NCBI RefSeq assembly: GCF_029223865.1
Contig: NZ_CP119520.1
Coordinates: 2,728,001 to 2,792,000, forward strand
DNA: 64,000 bases
Source of the DNA: Telluria mixta
GTDB taxonomy: Bacteria; Pseudomonadota; Gammaproteobacteria; Burkholderiales; Burkholderiaceae_D
Reading direction: 5' to 3'
How positions within the stretch are numbered: the first letter of the stretch is position 1; each line of letters starts with the position of its first letter. This document shows positions 29,601 through 37,671 of this stretch, in pieces. A program made the translations under genes and the position numbers. Below the pieces are notes generated by a model that did no database searches, was not told the origin of the DNA, and worked only from the letters and a program-made list of their open reading frames with translations.

Positions 29601-29856
29601 GTTCATCATGGGCGTGGTGCCGCTGGTGCTGTCGCACGGCGCCGGTGCCGAGATGCGCCACGCGATGGGCGTCGCCGTGTTCGCCGGCATGCTGGGCGTG
29701 ACGTTCTTCGGCCTGTTCCTGACGCCGGTGTTCTACGTCCTGCTGCGCACCCTGGCCAAGCGTTTCGAGAAGCCGAAGCATGCCCACGCCCATTCCCACG
29801 ACACGGCACCGAATGCCGTCGGCGGCGACCAGGCACCGGCACTGGAAGGAAACTGA
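26641..29856 (+). CDS. RND multidrug efflux permease (BpeF/MexF-like, HAE1 family)
   Basis: The 1071-residue inner-membrane proton antiporter starts MNISRFFVDKPIFAAVLSVL. The proton-relay aspartate pair is in GLVLAIGIVVDDAIVVVENVER. Two large periplasmic loops and the C-terminal half (FVLVGLASKNAILIVEFA; GVVPLVLSHGAGAEMRHAMG) are complete. Length is normal. It captures drugs from the periplasm and passes them through the adaptor to the outer-membrane channel. BpeF and MexF relatives export chloramphenicol, trimethoprim and fluoroquinolones; the substrate range here is not shown. The spacer from the adaptor gene is 27 bases. Confidence 0.96.
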   Translation: MNISRFFVDKPIFAAVLSVLVFVAGLISIFELPISEYPDVVPPSVVVRAQYPGANPKVIAETVATPLEQEINGVENMLYMTSQNTSDGALMLTVTFKIGTNVEQAETAVQNRVQRALPRLPDEVRQIGVTTVKSSPNITMVVHLRSPDGRYDDLYLRNYATLNVKDELARINGMGEVQLFGSGDYAMRVWLDPQKVAARNLTASDVVNAIREQNVQVAAGVVGQGPSKGADFQLTVNTQGRLQSVEEFGNIVIKTNADGATTLLKDVARLEMGSNSYALRALLDNQSAVAIPIFQAPNANALQLSSDVRAKMKELSKDFPEGVEYSIVYDPTQFVRESINSVIHTLIEAVILVAIVVIVFLQTWRASVIPLLAVPVSVVGTFAVMLACGFSINTLSLFGLVLAIGIVVDDAIVVVENVERNIANGLNPHDATVQAMKEVSGPIIAIALVLCAVFIPIAFVSGLTGQFYRQFALTIAISTVISAFSSLTLAPALSAALLQSHHAPKDRLTRMMDAVFGRFFKGFNRFFGRSSHAYEGGVKGVLKRKSAALGVYVLLAIAGIFMFKAVPPGFVPAQDKAYLIGFAQLPDAASLDRTDAVIRKMSDVAKQIPGVESSVAFPGLSINGFTNAPNAGIVFTTLKPFDERKGKEQSADAIAAEINKRMGAIEDAFVMVLSPPPVNGLGTTGGFKMMIEDRAGVGYDELYKAVQAVQAKAWTDKRLQGVFSGYQINVPQLFADVDRVKAKQLGVPLAEINQTLQINLGSLYVNDFNQFGRTYQVRVQADAPFRSQREQIAQLKVRNDKGEMIPLSSLMKVKDTYGPDRVQRYNGYVAAELNGGPAPGVSSGQAQAAMEEIVKATLPKGISYEWTDLTYQDILAGNTMLYVFPLCVLLVFLVLAAQYESWTLPLAVILIVPMSILCALIGVKLTGGDNNVFTQIALFVLVGLASKNAILIVEFALELEHHGRSIVDAALEACRLRLRPILMTSIAFIMGVVPLVLSHGAGAEMRHAMGVAVFAGMLGVTFFGLFLTPVFYVLLRTLAKRFEKPKHAHAHSHDTAPNAVGGDQAPALEGN

Positions 29857-29857
29857 T

Positions 29858-31363
29858 ATGAAAACGATGATTGCAAGGGGTGTAGCCCCGCTGATGGCGG
29901 CACTGCTGCTGACGGCGTGCGCCGCCCCGGAATTCAAGCAGCCAAGTATTACGACGCCGACGGCGTTCAAGGAATCGCAAACCGCGCCCGCCGCTGCGGC
30001 GAATGATGTGCGCAGCGCCGCCGACGGCACCACGTGGACCGTCGGCCGTCCGGCCGAAGCCCAGCCGCGCGGCGAATGGTGGCGCGCCTTCAACGACGAG
30101 ACGCTGAATGGTCTCGTCGCGGAAGCGACCGCGAACAACCAGAACCTGACGGTGGCCGCCGCCCGCGTGAAGCAGGCGCGCGCCATCGCGGGTATCGCCG
30201 AAGCGGACCGCATTCCGCAGGTCGGCGTGGGCGTCGGCGCCGAGCGCGCCCGCCTGTCGCCGCTGGAAGCCGGCCTGCCAAAGGGCACGAACGTCCCGGC
30301 CGCGAACACGTACTCGGCGCGGCTGTCGGCCAGCTACGAGGTCGACCTGTTCGGTCGCGTGTCGTCCAACGTGGCGGCCGCGCGCGGCGATGCCGGCGCG
30401 GTGGAAGCGACGTACCGCTCGGTGCTGCTGTCGCTGCAGGCCGACGTGGCGCAGACCTATTTCCGCCTCCGTTCGCTGGATGCGGAAATCGCGACCGTCA
30501 ACCACACGGTGCAGCTGCGCGAAGAAAGCGTGCGCGTGACGGGTCGCCGCTTCGACGCGGGCGACATCGGCGAATTCGACCTGTCGCGGGCGAAGACGGA
30601 ACTGGCGACGGCGCGTTCGGAAGCCATCGGCCTGCAGCGCCAGCGCGCCACGGCGGAACACGCGCTGGCCGTCCTGCTGGGCAAGCCGGCGTCGAATTTC
30701 TCCGCGCCGTCCGCGCCGCTGAGTGACGCCGCCGCGCTGCCGTTGATCCCGGCCGGCCTGCCGTCCACGCTGCTGGAGCGCCGTCCCGACATCGCCAGCG
30801 CCCAGCGCTCGATGGAAGCGGCGAACGCGCGCATCGGCGTGGCACGCTCCGCGATGTTCCCGGCGCTGAACCTGTCGGCGGGCGCCGGTGGTGTCGGCAC
30901 CAGCTTCGCCGAGGTGTTCAAGTGGAGCAGCCGTTCGTGGCTGCTGGGCGCCGCGCTGTCGATGCCGCTGATCGACGGTGGCCGCAACCGCAGCAACATC
31001 GTGCGCAGCGAAGCCGCGCTGGAAGAAGCGGTGGGTTCGTACCGCCAGAGCGTCCTGACGGCCTTCGCCGAAGTCGAGGACAACCTGGCCGGCCTGCGCA
31101 TCCTGGCAGGGCAGAGCGCCGAACTCGAAGCGGCGGTGGTTTCCGCGCGCCGCTCGGCCGACCTGGCGCAGAAGCTGTATGACGCGGGCCGCGGCAGCTA
31201 TCTCGAACTGCTGGACGCCCAGCGCAACCTGGCGACCGTCGAGCGCAACGCGGTCCAACTGCATGGCGACCGTGCGATCACCACCGTGGCGCTGATCCGC
31301 GCGCTGGGTGGCGGCTGGGATGCCGCTGCCCGTGTGGACGATACGGCGCAGGCGCGTAACTGA
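29858..31363 (+). CDS. RND outer-membrane channel lipoprotein (OprM/NodT family)
   Basis: The 501-residue protein starts MKTMIARGVAPLMAALLLTACAAPEF, with lipobox LTAC. Two TolC-type repeats follow: AEATANNQNLTVAAARVKQARA and LSASYEVDLFGRV in the first, and MEAANARIGVARSAMFPALNLSA in the second. It forms the trimeric outer-membrane exit duct. The start at 29858 lies one base after the permease stop, with GGAAGG upstream. It is the last gene of the efflux operon, followed by a strong terminator. Closest by layout to OprC/OprN. Confidence 0.95.
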   Translation: MKTMIARGVAPLMAALLLTACAAPEFKQPSITTPTAFKESQTAPAAAANDVRSAADGTTWTVGRPAEAQPRGEWWRAFNDETLNGLVAEATANNQNLTVAAARVKQARAIAGIAEADRIPQVGVGVGAERARLSPLEAGLPKGTNVPAANTYSARLSASYEVDLFGRVSSNVAAARGDAGAVEATYRSVLLSLQADVAQTYFRLRSLDAEIATVNHTVQLREESVRVTGRRFDAGDIGEFDLSRAKTELATARSEAIGLQRQRATAEHALAVLLGKPASNFSAPSAPLSDAAALPLIPAGLPSTLLERRPDIASAQRSMEAANARIGVARSAMFPALNLSAGAGGVGTSFAEVFKWSSRSWLLGAALSMPLIDGGRNRSNIVRSEAALEEAVGSYRQSVLTAFAEVEDNLAGLRILAGQSAELEAAVVSARRSADLAQKLYDAGRGSYLELLDAQRNLATVERNAVQLHGDRAITTVALIRALGGGWDAAARVDDTAQARN

Positions 31364-31406
31364 AGACGAAGTCCCTGGCCTTACTGTGATTCCGGTAATG
31401 CCCTTT

Positions 31407-31440
31407 GCGGCGGTACGTGAAAGCGTATCGCCGCTTTTTT
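31407..31440 (+). terminator. Intrinsic terminator of the RND efflux operon
   Basis: GCGGCG (31407-31412) pairs with CGCCGC (31429-31434), with inner TACG/CGTA pairs, followed by six T (31435-31440). It lies 43 bases after the channel gene stop. Confidence 0.9.
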
Positions 31441-31463
31441 CGTGCGCGGGCTAGAATCGCGCC

Positions 31464-31955
31464 ATGACCGATTCTTCCCCGCTCACCGGGCTCGCCCCCG
31501 TCATCGCGCCTGATACCCGCATCCTCATCCTGGGCAGCTTCCCGGGCGCCGCATCGCTCGCCGCCCAGCAGTACTACGCGCACCCGCGCAACCAGTTCTG
31601 GAAACTGGTCGGCGCCCTGGTCGGCGAAGATCTCTATTCGTTGCCGTATGCGGAGCGCCTGCCGCGCGTCATCGCGCACCGCTTCGGCCTGTGGGACGTA
31701 CTGGCCGCATGCGAGCGCGAAGGCAGTCTCGATTCCGCGATCCGCAACCCGGCGGCCAACGACTTCGAACGGCTGCACCGGTTGTGTCCCGAGCTGGAGA
31801 CGGTCGGGTTCAATGGGCAGACGTCGGGCAAGTTTGCGCCGCAATTTGCGGAGCAGGGCTATCGGACCGTCGTACTGCCGTCATCGTCGCCAGCGCACAT
31901 GGCGCTGACGTTCGAGCAGAAGCTGGCAATCTGGAGGCAGTTGCTCGGTCATTAA
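31464..31955 (+). CDS. DNA-deoxyinosine glycosylase (uracil-DNA glycosylase superfamily)
   Basis: The 163-residue protein has the motif ILILGSFPGAASL followed by YYAHPRNQFWKL, typical of family 6 (hypoxanthine-DNA) glycosylases. FGLWDVLAACEREGSLDSAI and the C-terminal LPSSSPAHMALTFEQKL complete the fold. It should remove hypoxanthine, the product of adenine deamination, from DNA. The ATG lies 24 bases past the efflux terminator; the promoter must overlap that terminator region. Monocistronic. Confidence 0.9.
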   Translation: MTDSSPLTGLAPVIAPDTRILILGSFPGAASLAAQQYYAHPRNQFWKLVGALVGEDLYSLPYAERLPRVIAHRFGLWDVLAACEREGSLDSAIRNPAANDFERLHRLCPELETVGFNGQTSGKFAPQFAEQGYRTVVLPSSSPAHMALTFEQKLAIWRQLLGH

Positions 31956-31960
31956 ATGGT

Positions 31961-32446
31961 TCAGCGGGAACCGCGCTTGCTCCAGAACTGGCCGGAATAA
32001 TTGCCGCATGAAGCAAGCTGCACGCGTCCGCTGCCATCGTTGACGATGTCCAGGCATTTGGCCAGGCCCGTGAACTGGTTCCACAAACGCACGCCCTGGC
32101 CGGGGCCTGTCTGATCCATGTGCCACTGCTGGCCCGTCACGTTGGCGCAGGACGCCATGTGCACCTGGTCGTTGCTGCCGTCATTGACCACGTCCAGGCA
32201 CATGTCCGCGCCAGTAAAGCGTGTCCGCAGACGCACAAAGCTGCTCCCGGCGTCCGGCACGATTTCCCACGTCTGGCCCGAATAGGGGCCGCAGCGAGTC
32301 ATGCGCAACTGATCATGGTCACCCGCGTTGACGATATCGAGGCAGTTGGTGCGCCCGGTAAAGTCGGTGTGCAGGGTCACGGTGGACGGGTTTGCGCTGA
32401 CGCCTTGGGAAACGGCAGCGAGCAAGAGGGGCAGCAGTCGGCGCAT
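31961..32446 (-). CDS. Secreted ricin-type beta-trefoil lectin domain protein
   Basis: The 161-residue protein starts MRRLLPLLLAAVSQGVSA, a Sec signal peptide, and is otherwise one beta-trefoil. Three repeats each carry a CLDIVN/CLDVVN strand and a QxW motif (GQTWEIV, GQQWHMD, GQFWSKR). The repeat cysteines (NCLD...TRC, MCLD...ASC, KCLD...ASC) can form loop disulfides. It probably binds carbohydrate outside the cytoplasm. It has no attached enzyme, unlike most bacterial trefoil modules. The start has AAAGGAGAAAAC upstream. Convergent with the glycosylase gene. Confidence 0.88.
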   Translation of the reverse strand: MRRLLPLLLAAVSQGVSANPSTVTLHTDFTGRTNCLDIVNAGDHDQLRMTRCGPYSGQTWEIVPDAGSSFVRLRTRFTGADMCLDVVNDGSNDQVHMASCANVTGQQWHMDQTGPGQGVRLWNQFTGLAKCLDIVNDGSGRVQLASCGNYSGQFWSKRGSR

Positions 32447-32712
32447 TGTTTTCTCCTTTATTGCCACAAGCGTAACACGACAGTTTCTTGCAATTTATTA
32501 ACTTTTTAGGGATTTTGCCCCTTTTTTTTCACAGCAACGTCCCCATATCGGTTCCATCCCCGTTCACGGCGCCACGAACCAGGCCGGCGCCGCTTTTCCC
32601 GACCCAGCAGGCAATGCGTGACCAGCGTCCCGAGGATGACGCTGCGATAGCTATTTCGCTATCCCGGGCGCATGCCGTACGAAGGGGCAGGGGCTACATC
32701 GAAAGGAAAACC

Positions 32713-32976
32713 ATGAAAGAAGAGCTGATCGAAATGAATGGCAAGGTCACCGAAGTGCTGCCGGAGATGCGTTTCCGCGTGGACCTTGAGAACGGTCACC
32801 GGTTGGTCGCGTACACGTCCGGCCGGATGAAGAAGAACCACATCCGCATCATTGCCGGCGACCGCGTCACGCTGGAGATGTCGCCGTATGACCTGAACAA
32901 GGGCCGCATCGTGTTCCGCCATCTCGAAACCCGCGGCAACTTCACGCCGTCGGCTGCGCGCCAGCGCCGCCGCTGA
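32713..32976 (+). CDS. infA: Translation initiation factor IF-1, second copy type
   Basis: The 87-residue S1/OB-fold protein starts [20 protein letters not shown] and contains the IF-1 core [22 protein letters not shown] and [20 protein letters not shown]. It is longer than the usual 72-residue IF-1 because of a basic C-terminal tail (SAARQRRR). Betaproteobacteria often carry such a second infA away from the ribosomal protein operon. It binds the 30S A site during initiation; the specialised role of this copy is not known. GAAAGGAAAACC precedes the ATG. The 266-base upstream spacer is AT-rich and holds no other gene. Confidence 0.93.
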   Translation: MKEELIEMNGKVTEVLPEMRFRVDLENGHRLVAYTSGRMKKNHIRIIAGDRVTLEMSPYDLNKGRIVFRHLETRGNFTPSAARQRRR

Positions 32977-32995
32977 TCGACAACGATCCATCGAA

Positions 32996-33021
32996 CGGCC
33001 GCGCAATTGCGCGGCCGTTTT
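32996..33021 (+). terminator. Intrinsic terminator after infA
   Basis: CGGCCGCGC (32996-33004), loop AATT and GCGCGGCCG (33009-33017) form a perfect 9-bp stem followed by four T. It stands between convergent genes, just before the stop of the lipoprotein gene at 33028. Confidence 0.8.
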
Positions 33022-33027
33022 GCTTTC

Positions 33028-34206
33028 TCAGTACAGCCGCACGCTGTTCGCGCTCTGGCGCCGCAAATGCGCCAGCTTGGCCGAGTACAGCTGGCGATTG
33101 TCGGACTTCGTGCTCGTGTCGATCGCCAGCGCAAGCTGTTCGCGCGCTTCTTTTGCCTCGCCCAGCTGCAGCAGCGTCACCGCCAGCCAGAAGTGGAATT
33201 CGTCGTAGTAGGGCGCGCGCTTGACCTCGCGTTCGAACAGCTTGCGCGCACCGTCGTAGTCGCCTGCCTTGAGCGCCACCATGCCCTTGTCGAAGTACTG
33301 GAACGGCGGGACCGGTTCGATGCTGGCCACGCGCCGCGCCATCTCGGCCGCTTCGGCCGTCCGGCCCGTCGCGGCCAGCAGGGGGCCCAGGTTCTGCATC
33401 ACGACGACGCTTTCCGGCTCGCGTTCGAGGGCCGTGCGCAAGGCCCGTTCGGCCATGACGAGATCGCCGTGGCGCTGGTAGATGACGCCCAGCGTGTTGT
33501 AGGCGATCGCGCTCGGCGGATTGGTCGCCACCGCCGCGCGCGCCCACCAGTAGGCGTCGTCGACCTTGCCCTGCACGAGGGATTCGGCGGCGCGGTTGTT
33601 GAGGTACAGCGCGATGATGTCTTCTTCTTCCAGCTGGCGCGTGTGGAAGCGGCTCGCTTCCGGCGGCGGCAGGAAGTCGACGACCAGTTCGCGTTCCGAC
33701 GTCTCGTCGTACAGCAGGCCGTTGCGCTTGCGGTGGCCGAGCGCGATGTTGACGTGCGAGGAGACGAGGTAGATGCCGCCGTCGCGGCTCCAGGTCTCGT
33801 CCGCGAGCACGCTGCGGAAGCGCACCGTCATGCCCAGCTCGCGCGCGAAGGCGGCCGTCATGACGACGAGCGACAGGCAGTTGCCGGCGCGCGCCTCGTA
33901 CGTTTCGGCGGCCGTGCGGGTGCGGCTGGCATCGTATTCGAGTTTCAGGTCGGTCTTGCTGTACAGCGCGTCGATCAGGCCCCGTTCCAGTCCCTTGCCG
34001 CGCAGATGCGCTTCGAAGGCGGGACTGTGCAGGTACGCCTGCATGGCGGGGGTCAGCGTGAACAGGTTCTGCGCGCCGATGGGTTCGGACGGCGGCTTGA
34101 ACGACGCGTCGGCGAACAGCGGCGGCGGGGCGTTCAGTTGCGGTGTGCTGGCGCAGCCGCCAAGCAACAAGGGTAATACCAGCAGCAGGGACGCCAGGCG
34201 GTTCAT
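33028..34206 (-). CDS. Lipoprotein with transglutaminase-like fold and TPR repeats
   Basis: The 392-residue protein starts MNRLASLLLVLPLLLGGCAST (lipobox LGGC). A transglutaminase-like core around residues 100-170 has the cysteine motif ARAGNCLSLVVMTAAFAREL and a histidine in YLVSSHVNIALG. TPR units follow from about residue 230 (AIAYNTLGVIYQRHGDLVMAERAL; VVVMQNLGPLLAATGRTAEAAEM). Such fusions may act on peptides or in envelope protein complexes, but no specific role can be assigned. The frame is open to 34434, yet the lipoprotein start at 34206 with GAGGAGACA is clear. Confidence 0.85.
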   Translation of the reverse strand: MNRLASLLLVLPLLLGGCASTPQLNAPPPLFADASFKPPSEPIGAQNLFTLTPAMQAYLHSPAFEAHLRGKGLERGLIDALYSKTDLKLEYDASRTRTAAETYEARAGNCLSLVVMTAAFARELGMTVRFRSVLADETWSRDGGIYLVSSHVNIALGHRKRNGLLYDETSERELVVDFLPPPEASRFHTRQLEEEDIIALYLNNRAAESLVQGKVDDAYWWARAAVATNPPSAIAYNTLGVIYQRHGDLVMAERALRTALEREPESVVVMQNLGPLLAATGRTAEAAEMARRVASIEPVPPFQYFDKGMVALKAGDYDGARKLFEREVKRAPYYDEFHFWLAVTLLQLGEAKEAREQLALAIDTSTKSDNRQLYSAKLAHLRRQSANSVRLY

Positions 34207-34288
34207 GTCTCCTCCTCGGCCGGCGATTCGTCGATTCTCATTCTTATGAATGAAGTATCTGCCGGTCCGGGGCGGAAGTAAAGACGCG

Positions 34289-35161
34289 CTACTGGTCGTC
34301 GTGGAAGGCTTCGTGCAGCTCGTCGAGGAGCTCGGCCGTTTCCTCGTCGGAGAGGCCCAGGTAGGCGAGCGCCCGCGCGCCGCCCTTGTTCCATTCGAGC
34401 GATTCGGCGTCGCCCTGGTATTTGCGGATCGCACTTTCGGCCAGCAGCGACAGCGCCACGAGCGAGCGCACCGCCGGCGCCGTGTCGGCGTCGTCCAGCA
34501 CCGCGTAATCGTGGTGGTGCAGGATGGACCAGGAGACGTCCTCCGACAGCCCCCAGTTGCGCGCCAGCAGGGTGCCGATGGCCGTGTGGCTCGTGTTGTG
34601 GCGTTCTTCTTCCAGCGCTGTGAACGGGCGTTCCGTCTCCAGCGACGCGGCGGCGTAGGTGGCGGCGTAGTCGGGGAAGCGGTCCATCAGCAGCGGCACG
34701 CCGGTGTCGCAGAACAGGCCGAAAGTGTGCGCCACGTCCGCCTCGCCGATGCGCAGGCGGCGCGACAGGAACACCATCGCCTCGGCGCGGCGGCTCGACA
34801 CTTCCCAGAAGCTGGCCAGCGCGGCGCCGTTGGCCGGAATCGCCTGGCGCGCGAGCAACCCGGTCATCAGGGACGCAACCTGGTTAATGCCCAGGAACAG
34901 GATTGCCTGCTCGATCGACTTGGCCTTGCGCCGGCCGCCGAAGATGGATGAATTGGCAAGTTTCAGCAGCGCGCCCGACATGCCGACGTCGCTGGCGACG
35001 ATGCGGCCGATGGCGGCCGGGCTCGGATCTTCCGAGCCGAGTTCCCGTTGCAGGTCGGCGAGCAGGCTGGGCCGCGGCGGAATCCGGATCGACTTGATCA
35101 GGGCGTCGACGGGATCCTCGGCGACGGCGCTCGGGCGCGCAAGGGCGGCTGCTGTACTCAT
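34289..35161 (-). CDS. HDOD-domain signalling protein
   Basis: The 290-residue protein contains an HDOD domain (about residues 30-230): IPPRPSLLADLQRELGSEDPS, IVASDVGMSGALLKLANSSIFGG, SIEQAILFLGINQVASLMTG and the late SWSILHHHDY. HDOD proteins act in signalling linked to chemotaxis, cyclic di-GMP and stress; they usually lack the catalytic HD pair of phosphodiesterases. The start is uncertain: ATG 35161 is used because the residues fit best, but no clear ribosome site is seen; 35200 and 35227 are in-frame alternatives. Confidence 0.82.
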   Translation of the reverse strand: MSTAAALARPSAVAEDPVDALIKSIRIPPRPSLLADLQRELGSEDPSPAAIGRIVASDVGMSGALLKLANSSIFGGRRKAKSIEQAILFLGINQVASLMTGLLARQAIPANGAALASFWEVSSRRAEAMVFLSRRLRIGEADVAHTFGLFCDTGVPLLMDRFPDYAATYAAASLETERPFTALEEERHNTSHTAIGTLLARNWGLSEDVSWSILHHHDYAVLDDADTAPAVRSLVALSLLAESAIRKYQGDAESLEWNKGGARALAYLGLSDEETAELLDELHEAFHDDQ

Positions 35162-35311
35162 GACGGGAAGGGAACACAATGATGCTGCACGGAAATCCAT
35201 GCGAAGTTTGTCACTATAAACCAGTGCCATTGAAGTTGCAGCAAAGTATTGCTTTTGTGTAGCAAAACCGACAGTGCGACCTGTCAAATCTTAACAATAT
35301 AGAATTGCCCC

Positions 35312-35881
35312 ATGTCCTCAACCATCCTCGCCGGCATTGATTTTCTAGCACCTTCGCACCTGGTCGCACGCCAGCTGATCGGCGTCACGGTGCTCGTCGA
35401 CGGCGTCGGCGGCCGCATCGTCGAGACGGAGGCCTATGACGGCGAAGATCCCGCCTCGCACAGCTATTCCGGCCCGACCGACCGCAACTTCGCCATGTTC
35501 GGACCGCCGGCCCACGCCTACGTCTACCGCTCCTACGGCATCCACTGGTGCCTGAACTTCGTCTGCCGGGAAGAGGGCCATGGCGCCGGGGTGCTGATCC
35601 GCGCGCTCGAACCCGTGACAGGCATCGACACGATGGTCGAGCGGCGCGGCACGCGCGACCACTGGCTGCTGTGTTCCGGACCCGGCAAGCTGTGCCAGGC
35701 GCTGGGCGTGACGCGCGCACTGAACGGCCAGTCGCTGGCCGCGCCGCCGTTCGAACTGGCGCCGGCACCCCAAGGCATCGAGGTGGTCAGCGGGCCGCGC
35801 ATCGGGATATCGAAAGCCGTCGACGTGCCCTGGCGGTTCGGCCTGGCCGGATCGCGCTGGGTCAGCAAGCCGTTCCGCTGA
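35312..35881 (+). CDS. DNA-3-methyladenine glycosylase (AAG/MPG family)
   Basis: The 189-residue protein shows the AAG signatures [16 protein letters not shown] opening, [19 protein letters not shown] with the catalytic glutamate, and the [16 protein letters not shown] strand pair with RALEP. It excises 3-methyladenine, hypoxanthine and other alkylated or deaminated bases. Its length is normal for bacterial AAG. It is the third DNA base-repair gene in the window with ada and the deoxyinosine glycosylase, though each stands separately. Convergent with the chemoreceptor gene, with four bases between stops. Confidence 0.93.
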   Translation: MSSTILAGIDFLAPSHLVARQLIGVTVLVDGVGGRIVETEAYDGEDPASHSYSGPTDRNFAMFGPPAHAYVYRSYGIHWCLNFVCREEGHGAGVLIRALEPVTGIDTMVERRGTRDHWLLCSGPGKLCQALGVTRALNGQSLAAPPFELAPAPQGIEVVSGPRIGISKAVDVPWRFGLAGSRWVSKPFR

Positions 35882-35885
35882 ACGG

Positions 35886-37589
35886 TCAGCGGCCGTTGGC
35901 GGCACGCGCTCGCGCACCGTTTGCCTGCGTCCGGGGCGCTTCTTCTTCGTCTTCCGTTGCGTGATGCGCGAGCGCAGGCCGGCCGCGCATCGGGCTGTCC
36001 GGCGCGCGCCGCTCGATCGGGCCCGGTGCCGCGTCGTCCTGAGCATCCTCGATGCGGAAGATAGCCACGGCGCGCGCCAGGTTGACGGTCTGCTCGTGCA
36101 GGCTGGCCGCCGCCGCCGCGGCCTGCTCGACGAGTGCGGCGTTCTGCTGCGTCATGTCGTCCATCTGGCCGACGGCGCGATTCACGTCGGCGATGCCGTC
36201 GGCCTGTTCGCTGCTGGCGGCGCTGATGCGGTTGATGATGTCGTTCACCTGCTGCACCGACGCGACCACGCTGCCCATGCTGGATCCGGCTTCGTTGACG
36301 GACGCGCTGCCGTTGTCGATGATCGCCACCGAATCGGCGATCAGCGCCTTGATCTCCTTGGCCGCGGACGCGGAGCGCTGCGCCAGCGTACGCACTTCGC
36401 TGGCCACGACGGCGAAGCCGCGTCCCTGTTCGCCGGCGCGCGCCGCTTCCACGGCCGCGTTCAGCGCGAGGATGTTGGTCTGGAACGCGATGCCGTCGAT
36501 GACGCCGGTGATCTCGACGATCTTGCGCGAGCTGGCGCGGATCGATTCCATCGTGGCGACGGCGCGGTCGACTGCCTGGCCGCCGCGCGCTGCCAGCCGC
36601 GCCGCCTCGGCCGCGAGTTCCGTCGCCAGGCGGGCGTTGTCGGCATTGCCTTTCACGGCCTGGGTCAGCGTCTCCATCGCGCTCGCGGTCTGCTGCAGGG
36701 AACCGGCCTGCAGCTCGGTGCGGGTCGACAGGTCCAGGTTGCCGCTGGCGATTTCCTTCGATGCCGTGTCGATCGACCGCACGGAATCGAGCACGCTGCG
36801 CAAGGTCGTGTTCAGGTTGGCGATGGTCTGGTCGAGCGCGCGCGCCGTGTCGGCGATTTCGTCGCGGCCGTCGTTGTGGGCGCTCGCGCACAGGCGGCCT
36901 TCGGCCAGCTCGCCCATGACGGCCGAGATGGTCCCGATGTCGCGCAGCATGGCGCGGCGCACGAACATCGTGACGGCCAGCGACGCGGCGATCGACAGCA
37001 GCACCAGCATGGCCATCCACGTGCCCAGGTTGTGGAATTCCGTGCGCGCGGCGGCATAGGCCTGTTCGCTGAGCGTCTTTTCCAGCGTGGCCAGTTGGGC
37101 CAGCTGCTGGTTCAGCACCATGAATTCCTTTTCCGCTTTCTGCATCGAGTTGGTGGCGATCGACTGGTCAACCTGCGCCATCTCGATGGTCTCCTGCACC
37201 GCCTTGCGGTAGGCGGCCAGCGCGGCCAGCGACGCGTCGACCGGCTTGCGTTCCGCGCCTTCGGTCGTGCGTGCGAGTTCCTGCAACTGCGCCTGCACGG
37301 CGGCGTGGCGCTTGCCGATGTCGGCGATCAGCGCATCGAGGCGGTTCTTGGCGAAGCTGCCGTTGATCCAGGCCAGCAGCTGATAAGCGTTCGCGTGGAC
37401 GTACTTGGCGTCGCCCGCCACGTCGGCCACGTTTTTCAGGCGCGCCGCGCGGACCTGCACCATGTTTTCCAGCGACGCGTTCTGGCGCACCATCCCGTAC
37501 CAGGCGGCACCGGACAGCATCAAGAGCAGCACCAGCACCATGCCGGGCGCCAGCAGCAGCTTGGGACCGATCCTCAGTTTTTTCAGCAT
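35886..37589 (-). CDS. Methyl-accepting chemotaxis protein
   Basis: The 567-residue receptor starts [20 protein letters not shown]. It has TM1 at about 11-31, a roughly 155-residue periplasmic helical domain (four-helix-bundle type) and TM2 at 190-210. A HAMP region leads to a cytoplasmic coiled-coil with the hairpin tip [20 protein letters not shown] and [17 protein letters not shown]. It signals to CheA/CheW. The C-terminal tail beyond the signalling domain is acidic and lacks the CheR pentapeptide. A stand-alone Cache protein is encoded immediately upstream on the same strand. Confidence 0.93.
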   Translation of the reverse strand: MLKKLRIGPKLLLAPGMVLVLLLMLSGAAWYGMVRQNASLENMVQVRAARLKNVADVAGDAKYVHANAYQLLAWINGSFAKNRLDALIADIGKRHAAVQAQLQELARTTEGAERKPVDASLAALAAYRKAVQETIEMAQVDQSIATNSMQKAEKEFMVLNQQLAQLATLEKTLSEQAYAAARTEFHNLGTWMAMLVLLSIAASLAVTMFVRRAMLRDIGTISAVMGELAEGRLCASAHNDGRDEIADTARALDQTIANLNTTLRSVLDSVRSIDTASKEIASGNLDLSTRTELQAGSLQQTASAMETLTQAVKGNADNARLATELAAEAARLAARGGQAVDRAVATMESIRASSRKIVEITGVIDGIAFQTNILALNAAVEAARAGEQGRGFAVVASEVRTLAQRSASAAKEIKALIADSVAIIDNGSASVNEAGSSMGSVVASVQQVNDIINRISAASSEQADGIADVNRAVGQMDDMTQQNAALVEQAAAAAASLHEQTVNLARAVAIFRIEDAQDDAAPGPIERRAPDSPMRGRPALAHHATEDEEEAPRTQANGARARAANGR

Positions 37590-37604
37590 GTTGCGCTCCC
37601 GCGT

Positions 37605-37632
37605 AAAAAAAGAACGCGGGCATGCCGCCCGC
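37605..37632 (-). terminator. Terminator-like hairpin between the Cache and chemoreceptor genes
   Basis: On the minus strand GCGGGC, loop GGCAT and GCCCGC (37616-37632) are followed after four bases by seven T (37605-37611). It lies 40 bases past the Cache gene stop and 16 bases before the chemoreceptor start. It would lower read-through between them. Confidence 0.6.
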
Positions 37633-37662
37633 TCGAACAACGAACGCGGGCATGCCGCCCGC
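37612..37662. repeat. Tandem pair of 21-bp palindromic repeats
   Basis: Two identical 21-bp units at 37612-37632 and 37642-37662 (beginning GAACGCGGGCATGCC) are spaced 30 bases apart by TCGAACAAC. Each contains a GCGGGC/GCCCGC stem. The arrangement resembles paired REP elements. Confidence 0.75.
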
Positions 37663-37671
37663 GCGCATGAC

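Noticed and set aside
26650..30309. A 1219-codon minus-strand open frame opposite the RND permease
   Set aside because: It is a GC-rich mirror of the permease and adaptor codon pattern, rich in His, Arg, Asp and Val with no domain. The plus-strand genes are certain.
32508..32529. AGGG/CCCT with eight T as a terminator upstream of infA
   Set aside because: The stem is only about four base pairs and no plus-strand gene precedes it.
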